Positions 49,963 to 58,810 are shown, numbered from the stretch's first letter. The stretch is DNA of 64,000 nucleotides from Saccharothrix longispora (GCF_030852425.1 NZ_NSDM01000016.1:62001-126000), one strand, 5' to 3'. Notes: a model not told the origin generated them from the sequence alone. Numbers and translations: made by a program.

Positions 49963-50365
49963 AGGCGGCCGGGTGACCGGGAAATGAACGCGTGAAATCA
50001 CCTGAAGAGGTACTGGAGAATTACCGTCGGCCGACATCGGCCTTTGTCACGCTGGGTGCGTGCGTCGGCGCAATCAGGTGATGTGCTGTGCGGGTGTGAC
50101 GATGTCGTTGAACCTCGGTGTCCGTGCCGGGGGATGGGCGACTGCCCGTATCTAGGTGATCGGCGGGACCGCTGGTCCCCTTGATAGTCCGATCGGGTGA
50201 CGCCAGCCGCTGCCCATGCGTGGTCAAGCGGACCTCGGAGCGGCCGGTCGGGGGACGTCGGCGGGTTGGGCGCTCATCGTCCGGGTGAATGAGGGACCAT
50301 GGCCGGTGACGTGACGGGTACGGCGACCGCCGGGCCCTGCCCTGTGAACGGACGGAGACCGATCA
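49963..50365. other. Intergenic region, no gene recognised
   Basis: About 400 bases without a convincing gene. A small hairpin with T-run (ggccg-acat-cggcc-ttt, 50029-50045) may end the acyl-CoA operon. A second hairpin, gggacc-gct-ggtccc, lies at 50165-50179. Third-position bias is absent in all frames. The region just before 50366 carries GGACGGAG as ribosome site for the next small gene. Confidence 0.5.
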
Positions 50366-50527
50366 GTGAACGTCAAGAAGGTGGTGACGCTGGCGGCGGT
50401 CGCGCTGGTGCTGTTCCTGCTCGTCACCCAGCCCAACGAGTCGGCCGACGCGGTGAAGACCGCGCTCGGGTGGCTCCAGTCGGGCGCCGAGTCGATCATC
50501 ACCTTCGTCCGCAGCCTCTTCGCCTAG
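50366..50527 (+). CDS. 53-residue membrane-associated small protein
   Basis: GTG 50366, with GGAG about 8 bases upstream, opens a 54-codon frame ending at TAG 50525-50527. The product starts with NVKKVV, has one hydrophobic helix (TLAAVALVLFLLVT), a short polar link and an amphipathic C-terminal helix (ESIITFVRSLFA). Third codon positions are almost all G or C. It resembles the tiny single-helix proteins of unknown function widely kept in actinomycetes, from memory of similar sequences. No neighbours suggest a role. Confidence 0.7.
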   Translation: MNVKKVVTLAAVALVLFLLVTQPNESADAVKTALGWLQSGAESIITFVRSLFA

Positions 50528-50730
50528 CCGTCGCCGCGGGCCGCCCGCGGAACTCCGCTCAATGCGGTCACCGGGAGTGACATTGGGCGGGCGACGTTGC
50601 ACCGTCCGGGTGGAATGAGGGCTATAACGCGCTGGTAACAGGGTTTTTGACAAAGCTGGGTCTAGCGGTTGTCGGTACCCGCTAATACGGTGCGTCGCAT
50701 TGGCTGATCTTCGACCGACGAGGAGGCAGA

Positions 50731-51216
50731 ATGGTCGAGGACTCCGGAGTCGACGAGCTGCTGCGGCAGTGGGCGGCTGAGCGCTCGGACGACGCCGAGC
50801 TGCAGGAGGTGAACCGGATCAAGGACGCGTGGCTCGCGGAAGCCCCGCCGTCCCCGGGCATCCCGGTGCAGCGGGCGAACGGCGGGAACCGCGGCCTGAT
50901 GAGGGTCGAGTCCGCGGACCCCGCGTACGTGGTGGCGATGAGGAAGCGGGCGCCCGAGGTGCCCGAGGTCCTCCTCGCGGCCGCCGCCAGCTACTGGCAG
51001 CTGGTGGGCGACCTGTCCGAGGCGGAGCAGTGGTGGGACGCGGGCATCAGCCCGTTGGACCAGCGCGCTCTGGACTACCGGGCGGCCGGGCTCACGCCCG
51101 CCGACCTCGGTCGTCGCCTCGGCCCGATGACGGTGCTCCAGCACCTGCGTCGGGGCAGTGCGGCGGCCTGGTGCGTGGCCAGGTTGCAGAGGCAACGCCG
51201 GGACGGCGTGGCCTGA
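50731..51216 (+). CDS. Hypothetical soluble protein
   Basis: 161 residues; GGAGG lies 5 bases before the ATG. The composition is helical and acidic at the start (DELLRQWAAERSDDAELQEV), with a later RALDYRAAGLTPADLGRRLG segment that looks like a small HTH or helical hairpin. No membrane helix or signal. Not recognised. TTGACA at 50647 and TAATAC at 50683 lie upstream but at poor spacing. Confidence 0.65.
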   Translation: MVEDSGVDELLRQWAAERSDDAELQEVNRIKDAWLAEAPPSPGIPVQRANGGNRGLMRVESADPAYVVAMRKRAPEVPEVLLAAAASYWQLVGDLSEAEQWWDAGISPLDQRALDYRAAGLTPADLGRRLGPMTVLQHLRRGSAAAWCVARLQRQRRDGVA

Positions 51217-51277
51217 GTCGGATCGACGAGTCGGGGCGGGCTCCTGTGGTCGAGGGGCCCAACGCCCGGTGAGGGGC

Positions 51278-51297
51278 GGGCTCCCGCGCGGGAGCCC
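51278..51297 (+). terminator. Intrinsic terminator
   Basis: A perfect 20-base palindrome (gggctcccgcgcgggagccc), between the hypothetical gene and the membrane protein gene at 51340. Confidence 0.6.
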
Positions 51298-51339
51298 CGG
51301 CCCGAGGGGTTCTCAGCTCGCACGAAGTACCCTTGAGGT

Positions 51340-51729
51340 GTGCACGGCCGCCTCGTCACCCCCCAGCGCGTCGCCATCGCCGCCGTCTGCGTGGCCGCGC
51401 TCGTCGTGTGCTGCGGCCTCGCCTACTGGCAGTGGGAGCGGTTCTCCCAGGCGGGCGGCAGCTTCCAGAACCTCGGCTACGTGTTCCAGTGGCCCCTGTT
51501 CGGCCTGTTCCCGGCGTTCATGGTGTGGCGCATCCGCAGGTTGGACGCCCGTCGCCGGGCCGAGGAGGCCGAGGCCGCCGCCGACGGCGGCACCCGGGAG
51601 CCGGTGGCCGAGCCGCCGAAGCCGGTCGTTACCGTTGAACCCGTCAGGACACCCGCGCACGACGGGGACGACGAGCTGGCGGCCTACAACCGCATGCTCG
51701 CCGAGCTCCACGCGCGGGACCAGCGGTGA
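51340..51729 (+). CDS. Hypothetical two-helix membrane protein
   Basis: 129 residues, GTG start 51340. Helices at about 10-30 (RVAIAAVCVAALVVCCGLAYW) and 45-62 (YVFQWPLFGLFPAFMVW) are followed by a basic, then acidic cytoplasmic tail ending in NRMLAELHARDQR. The WQWERF and FQWP segments resemble a small conserved actinobacterial family found next to DUF3817 genes, as here. Function unknown; probably in one unit with the next gene (15-base gap). Confidence 0.75.
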   Translation: MHGRLVTPQRVAIAAVCVAALVVCCGLAYWQWERFSQAGGSFQNLGYVFQWPLFGLFPAFMVWRIRRLDARRRAEEAEAAADGGTREPVAEPPKPVVTVEPVRTPAHDGDDELAAYNRMLAELHARDQR

Positions 51730-51744
51730 GGCGAAGGTAGGGCG

Positions 51745-52047
51745 ATGAGCGGCGCGTTGACCAGGTTCCGGTTCATGGCTTACGTGGTCGGCGTCGGCCT
51801 GCTGCTGCTCGTGGTCGCCATGATCGCCAAGTACGCGGGCGGCACCGAGACCATGATGCGCGTCGTCGGCCCCGTGCACGGCTTCCTCTACGCCATCTAC
51901 CTGGTGCTCACCGTCGACCTGGCGCTCAAGGCCCGCTGGTCGATCAAGGCCACGGTCCTGGTCCTGCTCGCCGGCACGATCCCGTTCGTGTCGTTCTACG
52001 CCGAGCGCAAGGTCGTGGAGAGCGTCCGGGCCGAGAAAGCCCTGTGA
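51745..52047 (+). CDS. DUF3817 domain-containing membrane protein
   Basis: 100 residues with three helices and the DUF3817 pattern (FRFMAYVVGVGLLLLV, then VVGPVHGFLYAIYLV, then TIPFVSFYAERKV). GGTAGGG precedes ATG 51745. Members are small integral membrane proteins of unknown role. Confidence 0.88.
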   Translation: MSGALTRFRFMAYVVGVGLLLLVVAMIAKYAGGTETMMRVVGPVHGFLYAIYLVLTVDLALKARWSIKATVLVLLAGTIPFVSFYAERKVVESVRAEKAL

Positions 52048-52117
52048 CGCACCGGGTTGACCCCGACTACCAGGCACATCTAGCGTCTGGCGGTACCAAC
52101 TGAACACGGCCGTCGAT

Positions 52118-52315
52118 GTCGAGCGGGAGAGTCCCCACCAGTCGGGGCGCCGAAGGAGCAACTCCTCCCCGGAATCTCTCAGGCACAGCTACCGCCCGAC
52201 GAAGGCGACTCTGGAAAGCAGGCGCGCCACCGCGCCTCGCCCACGGTGCAAGCCGCTCACCCGCAGCGGCGAAGCTCTCAGGCCCATGACAGAGGGGGAG
52301 GCTCGCTCAGACGAG
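52118..52315 (+). ncRNA. Glycine riboswitch (tandem gcvT type)
   Basis: The first aptamer spans about 52121-52218 with the conserved cgggagagtcccc, gccgaaggagcaactcc, aatctctcaggcac and gactctggaaag elements. A second, shorter aptamer follows (about 52245-52310) with gcggcgaagctctcaggccc and gacagaggggg. The order matches the known tandem glycine riboswitch. It leads directly to gcvT and glyA, so glycine would turn on its own breakdown. Confidence 0.9.
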
Positions 52316-52410
52316 GAGTCTCCGATGGACCGTGTCATCCTTCACCCGTGCCCGCCGACCCGACCGGTCGGCGCTACCGGCATGCCCGCTCCCTGGGAGG
52401 ACCCCGCCTG

Positions 52411-53514
52411 ATGGAAAGCCGACGCACGCCCCTGCACGCCGAGCACGAGGCCCTGGGCGCCCTGTTCACCGACTTCGCGGGCTGGCGGATGCCGCTGCGC
52501 TACGCCAGCGAGTTGGCCGAGCACCACGCGGTGCGCACCTCGGCGGGCCTGTTCGACCTGACGCACATGGGCGAGATCGTGCTGACCGGTCCCGGGGCGG
52601 GCGCCGCGCTGGACCACGCCCTGGTGGGCCACGCGTCGGCGATCGGCGTGGGCCGCGCCCGGTACACGATGATCTGCGAGGCCGACGGCGGCGTCGTCGA
52701 CGACCTGATCGTCTACCGCACGGGTGACCAGGAGTACCTGGTCGTGGCCAACGCGTCCAACGCGGACGTCGTGTTCGAGGCGCTGGTCGAGCGGGCGGGG
52801 GGCTTCGACACCACCGTCGAGGACCGCTCCACCGACTACGCGCTGCTCGCCGTGCAGGGGCCGCGGTCCACCGACATCCTGGCGGGCCTCACCCCGACCG
52901 ACCTGGCCGGGGTGAAGTACTACGCCTCCTACCCGACCGAGGTGGCCGGCAGGCCCGTGCTGCTCGCCCGCACCGGCTACACCGGCGAGGACGGCTTCGA
53001 GCTGTTCACCGCGCCGGACGACGCCGCGCACGTGTGGGGGGCGCTGCTGGAGGCGGGTCGGGAGCACGACCTCAAGCCCGCCGGCCTCGGCTGCCGCGAC
53101 ACCCTGCGGCTGGAGGCCGGGATGCCGCTGTATGGCAACGAGCTGGGCCGCGGTCGCACCCCGTTCCACGCCAACCTCGGCCGCGTCGTCAAGCTCGACA
53201 AGCCGGGCGACTTCGTGGGCCGCGACGCCCTGGCCGCCACCGCGGAGAAAGGCGCCGACCAGGTCCTGGTCGGCCTGAAGACCGCCTCCCGCCGCGCGCC
53301 GCGCCACGGCTACCCCGTGCTGGACGCGGCGGGCACGCCGATCGGCGAGGTGACCAGCGGCGCGCTGTCGCCGACCCTGGGCTACTCGGTGGCGATGGCC
53401 TACGTGGCCGTCGGGCACACCGAGCCCGGCACCGAGCTGTCCGTCGACATCCGCGGCAAGCACGAGCCCGTCGAGGTCGTGGCACTGCCGTTCTACAAGC
53501 GTCCCACCCGATAG
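52411..53514 (+). CDS. gcvT: Glycine cleavage system aminomethyltransferase (T protein)
   Basis: 367 residues. The N-terminal RRTPLHAEHEALGALFTDFAGWRMPLRY, folate-site region GLFDLTHMGEIVLTGPGA, RTGYTGEDGFELF and C-terminal barrel with GEVTSGALSPTLGYSVAMAYV are all typical. It transfers the methylene group of aminomethyl-H protein to tetrahydrofolate. ATG 52411 has GGGAGG about 10 bases upstream. The glycine riboswitch sits in its leader; glyA follows after 42 bases. The P and H protein genes are not in this window. Confidence 0.95.
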   Translation: MESRRTPLHAEHEALGALFTDFAGWRMPLRYASELAEHHAVRTSAGLFDLTHMGEIVLTGPGAGAALDHALVGHASAIGVGRARYTMICEADGGVVDDLIVYRTGDQEYLVVANASNADVVFEALVERAGGFDTTVEDRSTDYALLAVQGPRSTDILAGLTPTDLAGVKYYASYPTEVAGRPVLLARTGYTGEDGFELFTAPDDAAHVWGALLEAGREHDLKPAGLGCRDTLRLEAGMPLYGNELGRGRTPFHANLGRVVKLDKPGDFVGRDALAATAEKGADQVLVGLKTASRRAPRHGYPVLDAAGTPIGEVTSGALSPTLGYSVAMAYVAVGHTEPGTELSVDIRGKHEPVEVVALPFYKRPTR

Positions 53515-53556
53515 GTGCCCCACCCGACAGGGCACAGCCGACAGGAGAGAGATCCC

Positions 53557-54822
53557 ATGTCCGAGCACTTCAACACCTCCCTCGCGGAGTTCGACCCGGA
53601 GGTCGCGGACGCCGTCGCCGCCGAGCTGCACCGGCAGCAGAGCACGCTGGAGATGATCGCCTCGGAGAACTTCACGCCGGTGTCGGTGCTCCAGGCGCAG
53701 GGCTCGGTGCTGACCAACAAGTACGCCGAGGGCTACCCGGGCCGGCGCTACTACGGCGGCTGCGAGAACGTCGACGTCATCGAGCGGCTGGCGATCGAGC
53801 GGGTCAAGGGGCTGTTCGGCGCGGGCTTCGCCAACGTGCAGCCGCACTCGGGCGCGCAGGCCAACGCGTGCGCGATGTTCGCCCTGCTCCAGCCCGGCGA
53901 CACGATCCTGGGCCTTGACCTGGCGCACGGCGGGCACCTGACGCACGGCATGCGGATCAACTTCTCCGGCAAGCTCTACAACGTCGTGCCCTACCACGTG
54001 TCGGAGGACGACGGCCGGGTCGACATGGCCGAGGTCGAGCGGCTGGCGCAGGAGGCGAAGCCGAAGCTGATCGTGGCCGGCTGGTCGGCGTACCCGCGGC
54101 AGCTGGACTTCGCCGAGTTCCGCCGCATCGCCGACTCGGTGGGCGCGTACCTGATGGTCGACATGGCGCACTTCGCCGGCCTGGTGGCGGCGGGCCTGCA
54201 CCCGAGCCCGGTGCCGCACGCGCACGTCGTGACCACGACCACGCACAAGACGCTCGGCGGTCCGCGCGGCGGCGTGATCCTGACCAACGAGGCCGACCTC
54301 GCCAAGAAGATCAACTCGGCGGTGTTCCCCGGTCAGCAGGGCGGTCCGCTGGAGCACGTGATCGCGGGCAAGGCGGTGGCGTTCAAGCACGCCGCGTCGC
54401 CCGAGTTCGCCGACCGGCAGCGCCGCACCGTCGAGGGCGCGAAGATCCTCGCCGAGCGCCTGTCGCGCCCCGACGCGGCGGCGGCGGGCGTGAAGGTGCT
54501 CACCGGCGGCACGGACGTGCACCTGGTGCTGGTCGACCTGGTGGCCTCGGAGCTGGACGGCAAGCAGGCGGAGGACCGGCTGCACGAGGTGGGCATCACG
54601 GTGAACCGCAACGCGGTGCCGAACGACCCGCGCCCGCCGATGGTGACGTCCGGCCTGCGCATCGGCACGCCCGCGCTGGCCACCCGCGGCTTCGGCGCGG
54701 CGGACTTCGCCGAGGTGGCCGAGATCATCGCCGCCGCGCTCCAGGCGTCGCCGGACCTGGCCGACCTGCGGGCGCGAGTCGAGGTGCTGGCGGCCAAGCA
54801 CCCGCTCTACCCGGACCTGTGA
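53557..54822 (+). CDS. glyA: Serine hydroxymethyltransferase
   Basis: 421 residues. The PLP lysine K231 lies in TTTTHKTLGGPRGG; LEMIASENFTP, YAEGYPGRRYYGG and HSGAQANACAMFAL are conserved. It interconverts serine and glycine with tetrahydrofolate, using the methylene-folate produced by glycine cleavage. ATG 53557 has AGGAGAGAG upstream; the frame reaches 53515 but that part lies in the ribosome site. It shares the riboswitch-controlled transcript with gcvT. Confidence 0.96.
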   Translation: MSEHFNTSLAEFDPEVADAVAAELHRQQSTLEMIASENFTPVSVLQAQGSVLTNKYAEGYPGRRYYGGCENVDVIERLAIERVKGLFGAGFANVQPHSGAQANACAMFALLQPGDTILGLDLAHGGHLTHGMRINFSGKLYNVVPYHVSEDDGRVDMAEVERLAQEAKPKLIVAGWSAYPRQLDFAEFRRIADSVGAYLMVDMAHFAGLVAAGLHPSPVPHAHVVTTTTHKTLGGPRGGVILTNEADLAKKINSAVFPGQQGGPLEHVIAGKAVAFKHAASPEFADRQRRTVEGAKILAERLSRPDAAAAGVKVLTGGTDVHLVLVDLVASELDGKQAEDRLHEVGITVNRNAVPNDPRPPMVTSGLRIGTPALATRGFGAADFAEVAEIIAAALQASPDLADLRARVEVLAAKHPLYPDL

Positions 54823-54938
54823 CGACGCGCACCGCGCGGCAGCCGCTGGTGGGCGTGAACATCGGCCACGCCGACGAATCGGGCCACCGGCCCGGCAACC
54901 CGCGCCTGGACCTCGACGAGGCCGTGCGCGTCCTCTGA
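54819..54938 (+). CDS. Possible 39-residue protein coupled to glyA
   Basis: GTG at 54819 overlaps the glyA stop (GTGA) and opens 39 codons, with G or C at almost every third position, ending at TGA 54936-54938. The product (VGVNIGHADESGHRPG, then LDLDEAVRVL) looks like a remnant or a truncated N-terminus. It may be a decayed gene or a true short coupled protein. A strong terminator follows. Confidence 0.4.
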   Translation: MTTRTARQPLVGVNIGHADESGHRPGNPRLDLDEAVRVL

Positions 54939-54966
54939 GGCGCGCCGCGGCACACCCGCTGCACCA

Positions 54967-55009
54967 CGCCCTGATCCCCCGGCCAACCCCGGGCCGGGGG
55001 ATCAGGGCG
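54967..55009. terminator. Strong bidirectional terminator
   Basis: A perfect 18-bp stem (cgccctgatcccccggcc and complement) with a 7-base loop lies between glyA and the convergent COG4315-type gene. Confidence 0.85.
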
Positions 55010-55028
55010 TTCCACAGTGGACGGCGGC

Positions 55029-55697
55029 TCAGGCTGCCGGGGCGGTCACCCCCGGCGGCAGGCACTCGACGTTGCGCTTCCCGTCGGGCTGCACCACGAA
55101 CCAGGTGCCGCCCACGCCCTGCCCCTTCCACTGGCCGGGGGCCTCGTCCTTCGCGTAGGTGTAGAGCGGCCAGCCGTCGAGGGTGACCTGCTCCGAGCCG
55201 TCCGCGCGCTCGACCGTCGACACGAGCGCCGGGTCGACGCCCTGCAGCGCGGGGGTGTTGCCGTTGGACAGCAGCGGCGGCCAGGTCACCGCGCACTGGT
55301 CCTCGCAGTTCGACTTCGCCGCCGGCTTCGCGGTGTCCTTGTCGAACCGGTACAGCGTGCGGCCGTCGCCGTCCTGCACGACGTCGCCCATCTTCGGGAC
55401 GCTCTTGCCCACCAGGGTGATCCGGGGACCCGACGGCGCGGGCGCGGCCTGGCCCTCCGGCGCACCGGCGGCCGGGTCGTCCGCCGCCTCGTCCTCGGCC
55501 ACCGCTTCCTCGCTGGTGGGAGGGGCCAGGGGCTCCTGGACGTCGCCGTAGTCGCCCTGGGCCGCGGCGCCCACCTGCTCGGTCTGCGCGACGTTCGTGC
55601 CCCGCAGCACGGTGGTGTCGGACGTCCACATGACCAGTGCGAGCACGGCCGCCAGGCCGCCCGCTACGGCGATGGCGACGCGGTTTCGTCGGATCAC
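55029..55697 (-). CDS. COG4315/PF03640-type secreted repeat protein, membrane-anchored
   Basis: 222 residues. The start GTG 55697 is 6-7 bases after AGGAGGAG; a TTG two codons upstream would leave no spacing. Residues 8-25 form a membrane helix (AIAVAGGLAAVLALVMW). An acidic Pro/Ala linker leads to two Yx(F/Y)xxD repeats: LYRFDKDTAKPAAKSNC and PLYTYAKDEAPGQWKG, each followed by the typical W-P/G-V-G-G-T-W pattern, with a C-x4-C pair (CEDQCAVTWPPL). The function of this family is unknown; it is found outside the membrane. Confidence 0.88.
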   Translation of the reverse strand: MIRRNRVAIAVAGGLAAVLALVMWTSDTTVLRGTNVAQTEQVGAAAQGDYGDVQEPLAPPTSEEAVAEDEAADDPAAGAPEGQAAPAPSGPRITLVGKSVPKMGDVVQDGDGRTLYRFDKDTAKPAAKSNCEDQCAVTWPPLLSNGNTPALQGVDPALVSTVERADGSEQVTLDGWPLYTYAKDEAPGQWKGQGVGGTWFVVQPDGKRNVECLPPGVTAPAA

Positions 55698-55801
55698 ACT
55701 CAACTCCTCCTCGGTCCGTCAATCGCTCCAACGACGATTACGGCCCCGTCACGGCGTCGGTTCACCACCGCGCCAAGACAGGGGTCGCCTAGGGTGTCCG
55801 G

Positions 55802-57871
55802 GTGGGCAACGAGACCTCCTTCCCGCGCCGGCACGCGCGCACCCAGCGGTTCACCCTCGGGGCACCCCGGACGTTCACCGTCGCACCCGACGGCTCGGCG
55901 GTGTACTTCCTGCGCACCGCCTCGGCCGCCGGCCGGGCGAACGGCCTGTGGAAGTTCGACACGACGGCGGGGACCGAGGCGCTGCTGGTCGACCCGGCGA
56001 CCCTGCTGACCGACCCCGAGGACCTGCCCCCCGAGGAGCGGGCCCGGCGCGAGCGCACCCGCGAGCAGGCCGCGGGCATCGTCGGCTACTCGACGGACGC
56101 CGACGCGCGGCAGGCGGTGTTCGCGCTCTCCGGCCGGCTGTTCGTGGTCGGGCTGGCCACCGGGGCGGTGCGCGAGCTGCCCGCCGAGGGCGCGGTCGTC
56201 GACCCCCGCCTGGACCCGACCGGCCGCCGCGTCGGGTACGTGGCGGACGGCGCGCTGCACGTCGTGGACCTGGCGACCGGCGCGGACCGGGTCGTCGCCG
56301 CACCGGACGGCGACGACGTCACGTGGGGCCTGGCCGAGTTCATCGCCGCCGAGGAGATGCACCGCTACCGGGGCTACTGGTTCTCCCCGGACGGCGCGCG
56401 CGTCCTGGCCGCCCGCGTCGACAACGCCCCGGTCCGGCGCTGGTACATCGCCGACCCCGCCAACCCCGCCACCCCGGCCACCGAGATCGCCTACCCGGCG
56501 GCGGGCACGCCCAACGCCACCGTCACCGCGTCGTTCCTGGCCACCGACGGCGACGGCCGGGTGGACGTCGAGTGGGACCGCGAGGCGTTCCCGTACCTGA
56601 ACACGGCGGTGTGGTCCTCGCACGGCAGGCCGCTGATCCAGGTCCAGTCCCGCGACCAGCGGCGCGTCCTGGTGCTGGCGGTGGACCCGGCGACCGGCGC
56701 CACCGAGGTGCTGGCCGACGACACCGACCCGCACTGGCTGGAGCTGGTGCCCGGCTCGCCGCGCTGGACGCCGGCCGGCGAGCTGCTGCGCGTGCTGCCG
56801 GTGGACGGCGCGAACCGGCTGGTCGTCGGCGACCGGCCGTGGACGCCGGACGGCTTCCAGGTGCGCTCGGTGCTCGACGCGGGGGAGGACGGCGTGCTCG
56901 TCACCGCCTCCACCGACGATCCGACGCGGACGCACGTGTTCCTGGTGACGGCGGACGACGTCCGCCGACTGTCCACCGAGGACGGCGTGCACGGCGCGGT
57001 CCGCGGCGGCGGCGTGCTGCTGCTGGCCTCCTCGGGCCTGGACCACTTCGGCGTGAAGGTGACCACGTCGACCGGCGGCGTGATCGCCAACCACGCCGAG
57101 GAACCGGGGCTCACGCCGCGCGTCACCCTGCTGACCGCCGGCGAACGGGACCTGCGCGCCGCGCTGCTGCTCCCGCGCGACCACGTGCCGGGCACGAAGC
57201 TGCCGGTGCTGCTCGACCCGTACGGCGGGCCGCACGCGCAGCGCGTCGTGGCCGCCCGCAACGCCTACCTCACCTCGCAGTGGCTGGCGGACCAGGGGTT
57301 CGCGGTGCTCGTCGTGGACGGCCGGGGCACCCCGGGCCGCGGGCCGGCGTGGGAGCGCGACATCGCGTTCGACTTCGCCGGCGCCACCCTCGACGACCAG
57401 GTGGACGCCCTGCACGCGGTGGCCGCCGACCACCCCGACCTCGACCTGACCCGGGTGGCGATCCGCGGCTGGTCCTACGGCGGCTACCTGGCCGCGCTGG
57501 CCGTGCTGCGCCGCCCGGACGTCTTCCACGCGGGCATCGCGGGCGCCCCGGTCACCGACTGGAGCCTCTACGACACCCACTACACCGAGCGATACCTGGG
57601 CCACCCGGACGAGAAGCCCGAGGTGTACGAGGCCAACTCGCTCATCGCCGACGCCCCGAAGCTGGAGCGCCCGCTGATGATCGTGCACGGCCTGGCCGAC
57701 GACAACGTCGTGGCCGCGCACACCCTGCGGCTGTCCAGCGCGCTGCTCGCCGCCGGCCGCCCGCACACCGTGCTGCCGCTGTCGGGCGTCACCCACATGA
57801 CCCCGCAGGAGCAGGTGGCGGAGAACCTGCTGCTGCTCCAGGTCGACTTCCTGCGCACCGCCCTGGCCTGA
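55802..57871 (+). CDS. S9 family peptidase (dipeptidyl-peptidase IV/prolyl oligopeptidase type)
   Basis: 689 residues. The first 440 or so form a beta-propeller (VAPDGSAVYFLRTAS, WFSPDGARVLAARVD). The catalytic alpha/beta-hydrolase domain holds the nucleophile in GWSYGGYLAALAV (about S558), the aspartate in HGLADDNVV and the histidine in SGVTHMTP near the end. FAEFIAAEEMHRYRGYW in the propeller recalls the double-Glu N-terminal anchor of DPP IV, suggesting release of dipeptides from free N-termini. No signal peptide. GTG 55802 is the only sensible start. Monocistronic, followed by a terminator. Confidence 0.93.
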   Translation: MGNETSFPRRHARTQRFTLGAPRTFTVAPDGSAVYFLRTASAAGRANGLWKFDTTAGTEALLVDPATLLTDPEDLPPEERARRERTREQAAGIVGYSTDADARQAVFALSGRLFVVGLATGAVRELPAEGAVVDPRLDPTGRRVGYVADGALHVVDLATGADRVVAAPDGDDVTWGLAEFIAAEEMHRYRGYWFSPDGARVLAARVDNAPVRRWYIADPANPATPATEIAYPAAGTPNATVTASFLATDGDGRVDVEWDREAFPYLNTAVWSSHGRPLIQVQSRDQRRVLVLAVDPATGATEVLADDTDPHWLELVPGSPRWTPAGELLRVLPVDGANRLVVGDRPWTPDGFQVRSVLDAGEDGVLVTASTDDPTRTHVFLVTADDVRRLSTEDGVHGAVRGGGVLLLASSGLDHFGVKVTTSTGGVIANHAEEPGLTPRVTLLTAGERDLRAALLLPRDHVPGTKLPVLLDPYGGPHAQRVVAARNAYLTSQWLADQGFAVLVVDGRGTPGRGPAWERDIAFDFAGATLDDQVDALHAVAADHPDLDLTRVAIRGWSYGGYLAALAVLRRPDVFHAGIAGAPVTDWSLYDTHYTERYLGHPDEKPEVYEANSLIADAPKLERPLMIVHGLADDNVVAAHTLRLSSALLAAGRPHTVLPLSGVTHMTPQEQVAENLLLLQVDFLRTALA

Positions 57872-57899
57872 CCGGGGCGCCACACGACCGGTGCCACAG

Positions 57900-57940
57900 G
57901 ACCGGGGGGCCGTCCCGCGCGGCGGAACGGCCCCCCGGTC
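57900..57940. terminator. Bidirectional terminator
   Basis: A 14-bp perfect stem (gaccggggggccgt and complement) between the S9 peptidase gene and the convergent speE-like gene. Confidence 0.75.
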
Positions 57941-57946
57941 GTGCGC

Positions 57947-58810
57947 TCAGGAGTTGCGCACCCGGTAGGGCGGGATCGAGTTGCCCACCAGCGCCAGGTC
58001 GTCGATCGACTCCGGCCGGTAGCCGCAGGCCGGCAGGCGCTCGACCATCAGCGCCGTCGGGTCGGCCACCTCGTCGGCGCGCCCGAACAGGTACGCCCAC
58101 TCGTGCTCGTCCGAGCCGTAGTACGCGACCGTGTCGAACACCTCGTTGAACCGCTGCCACATGCGGACCAGCGTGGTGTTGCGCCACATCGTCTGGCAGC
58201 CCGCCTGGGACACCACGACGCCGCCCGGGGTGAGCAGCGCCTTGCACAGGGCCAGGAACTCCGCGCCGTACAGGCGGTTGTGCTGCGCCTCCTCCTCGCG
58301 CTCGTCCGGCAGGTCCACCAGGACGATGTCGTAGCGCTCGGAGGTGGTGCGGATGTACTCGTAGCCGTCGATGTAGCGCACGCGGACCGGGCCCTCGCCG
58401 CGCTCGGCGGCGGCCAGCTCCTCCGGCGTGTACCCGTAGGGCAGGTGCTCGGCGCACAGCTTCACGGCCTGCTCGTCGATGTCGATGTGGTCGACCACCG
58501 ACGCGCCGGCCTCCACCGCCATCCGGCACACCACGCCCTCGCTCGACCCGATGACGAGCACCCGCTCGACCCGGTCGGCCAGCAGCAGCGCCGGGACCAT
58601 CAGCGCCTCGTGGTAGGTCAGCTGGCTGAACTCGGTGCTCTGCCGGTCGTCGTCGCAGAACAGCGACAACCCCTGGGCGGTGCGGGCGATCACCAGGTGC
58701 TGGAACTCGGTCTTCGCGTCGACCACGACCTCGTCGACCTCCCAGTGCCTGGTCATCCCGGCGGCCAGCGGCTCGCGGATCACCTCACCGGTCGCGGTTT
58801 CCCGGGTCAC
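57947..58810 (-). CDS. speE: Spermidine synthase-like aminopropyltransferase
   Basis: 287 residues, matching the SpeE fold: an N-terminal beta domain (VVDAKTEFQHLVIARTAQGLSLFCDDDRQSTEFSQLTYHEAL in pieces), then a Rossmann fold. The usual GGGDGG motif is GSSEGVV here, and the usual DSSDP is DLPDERE, so it is divergent. Its GTG start overlaps the speD stop. With speD upstream it would add an aminopropyl group to putrescine, cadaverine or a longer amine; the substrate is uncertain because key loops are altered. Confidence 0.85.
   Translation of the reverse strand: MTRETATGEVIREPLAAGMTRHWEVDEVVVDAKTEFQHLVIARTAQGLSLFCDDDRQSTEFSQLTYHEALMVPALLLADRVERVLVIGSSEGVVCRMAVEAGASVVDHIDIDEQAVKLCAEHLPYGYTPEELAAAERGEGPVRVRYIDGYEYIRTTSERYDIVLVDLPDEREEEAQHNRLYGAEFLALCKALLTPGGVVVSQAGCQTMWRNTTLVRMWQRFNEVFDTVAYYGSDEHEWAYLFGRADEVADPTALMVERLPACGYRPESIDDLALVGNSIPPYRVRNS

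Noticed and set aside
50050..50365. Possible structured RNA (such as a c-di-AMP riboswitch) in the 400-base gap
   Set aside because: Conserved elements of known riboswitches could not be found; only short hairpins are visible.
50647..50688. TTGACA and TAATAC as a promoter for the gene at 50731
   Set aside because: The spacing is about 30 bases, too long for a standard sigma-70 promoter.
54819..54938. Frameshift continuation of glyA
   Set aside because: GlyA already has its full length and natural C-terminus; the extra frame has a different character.
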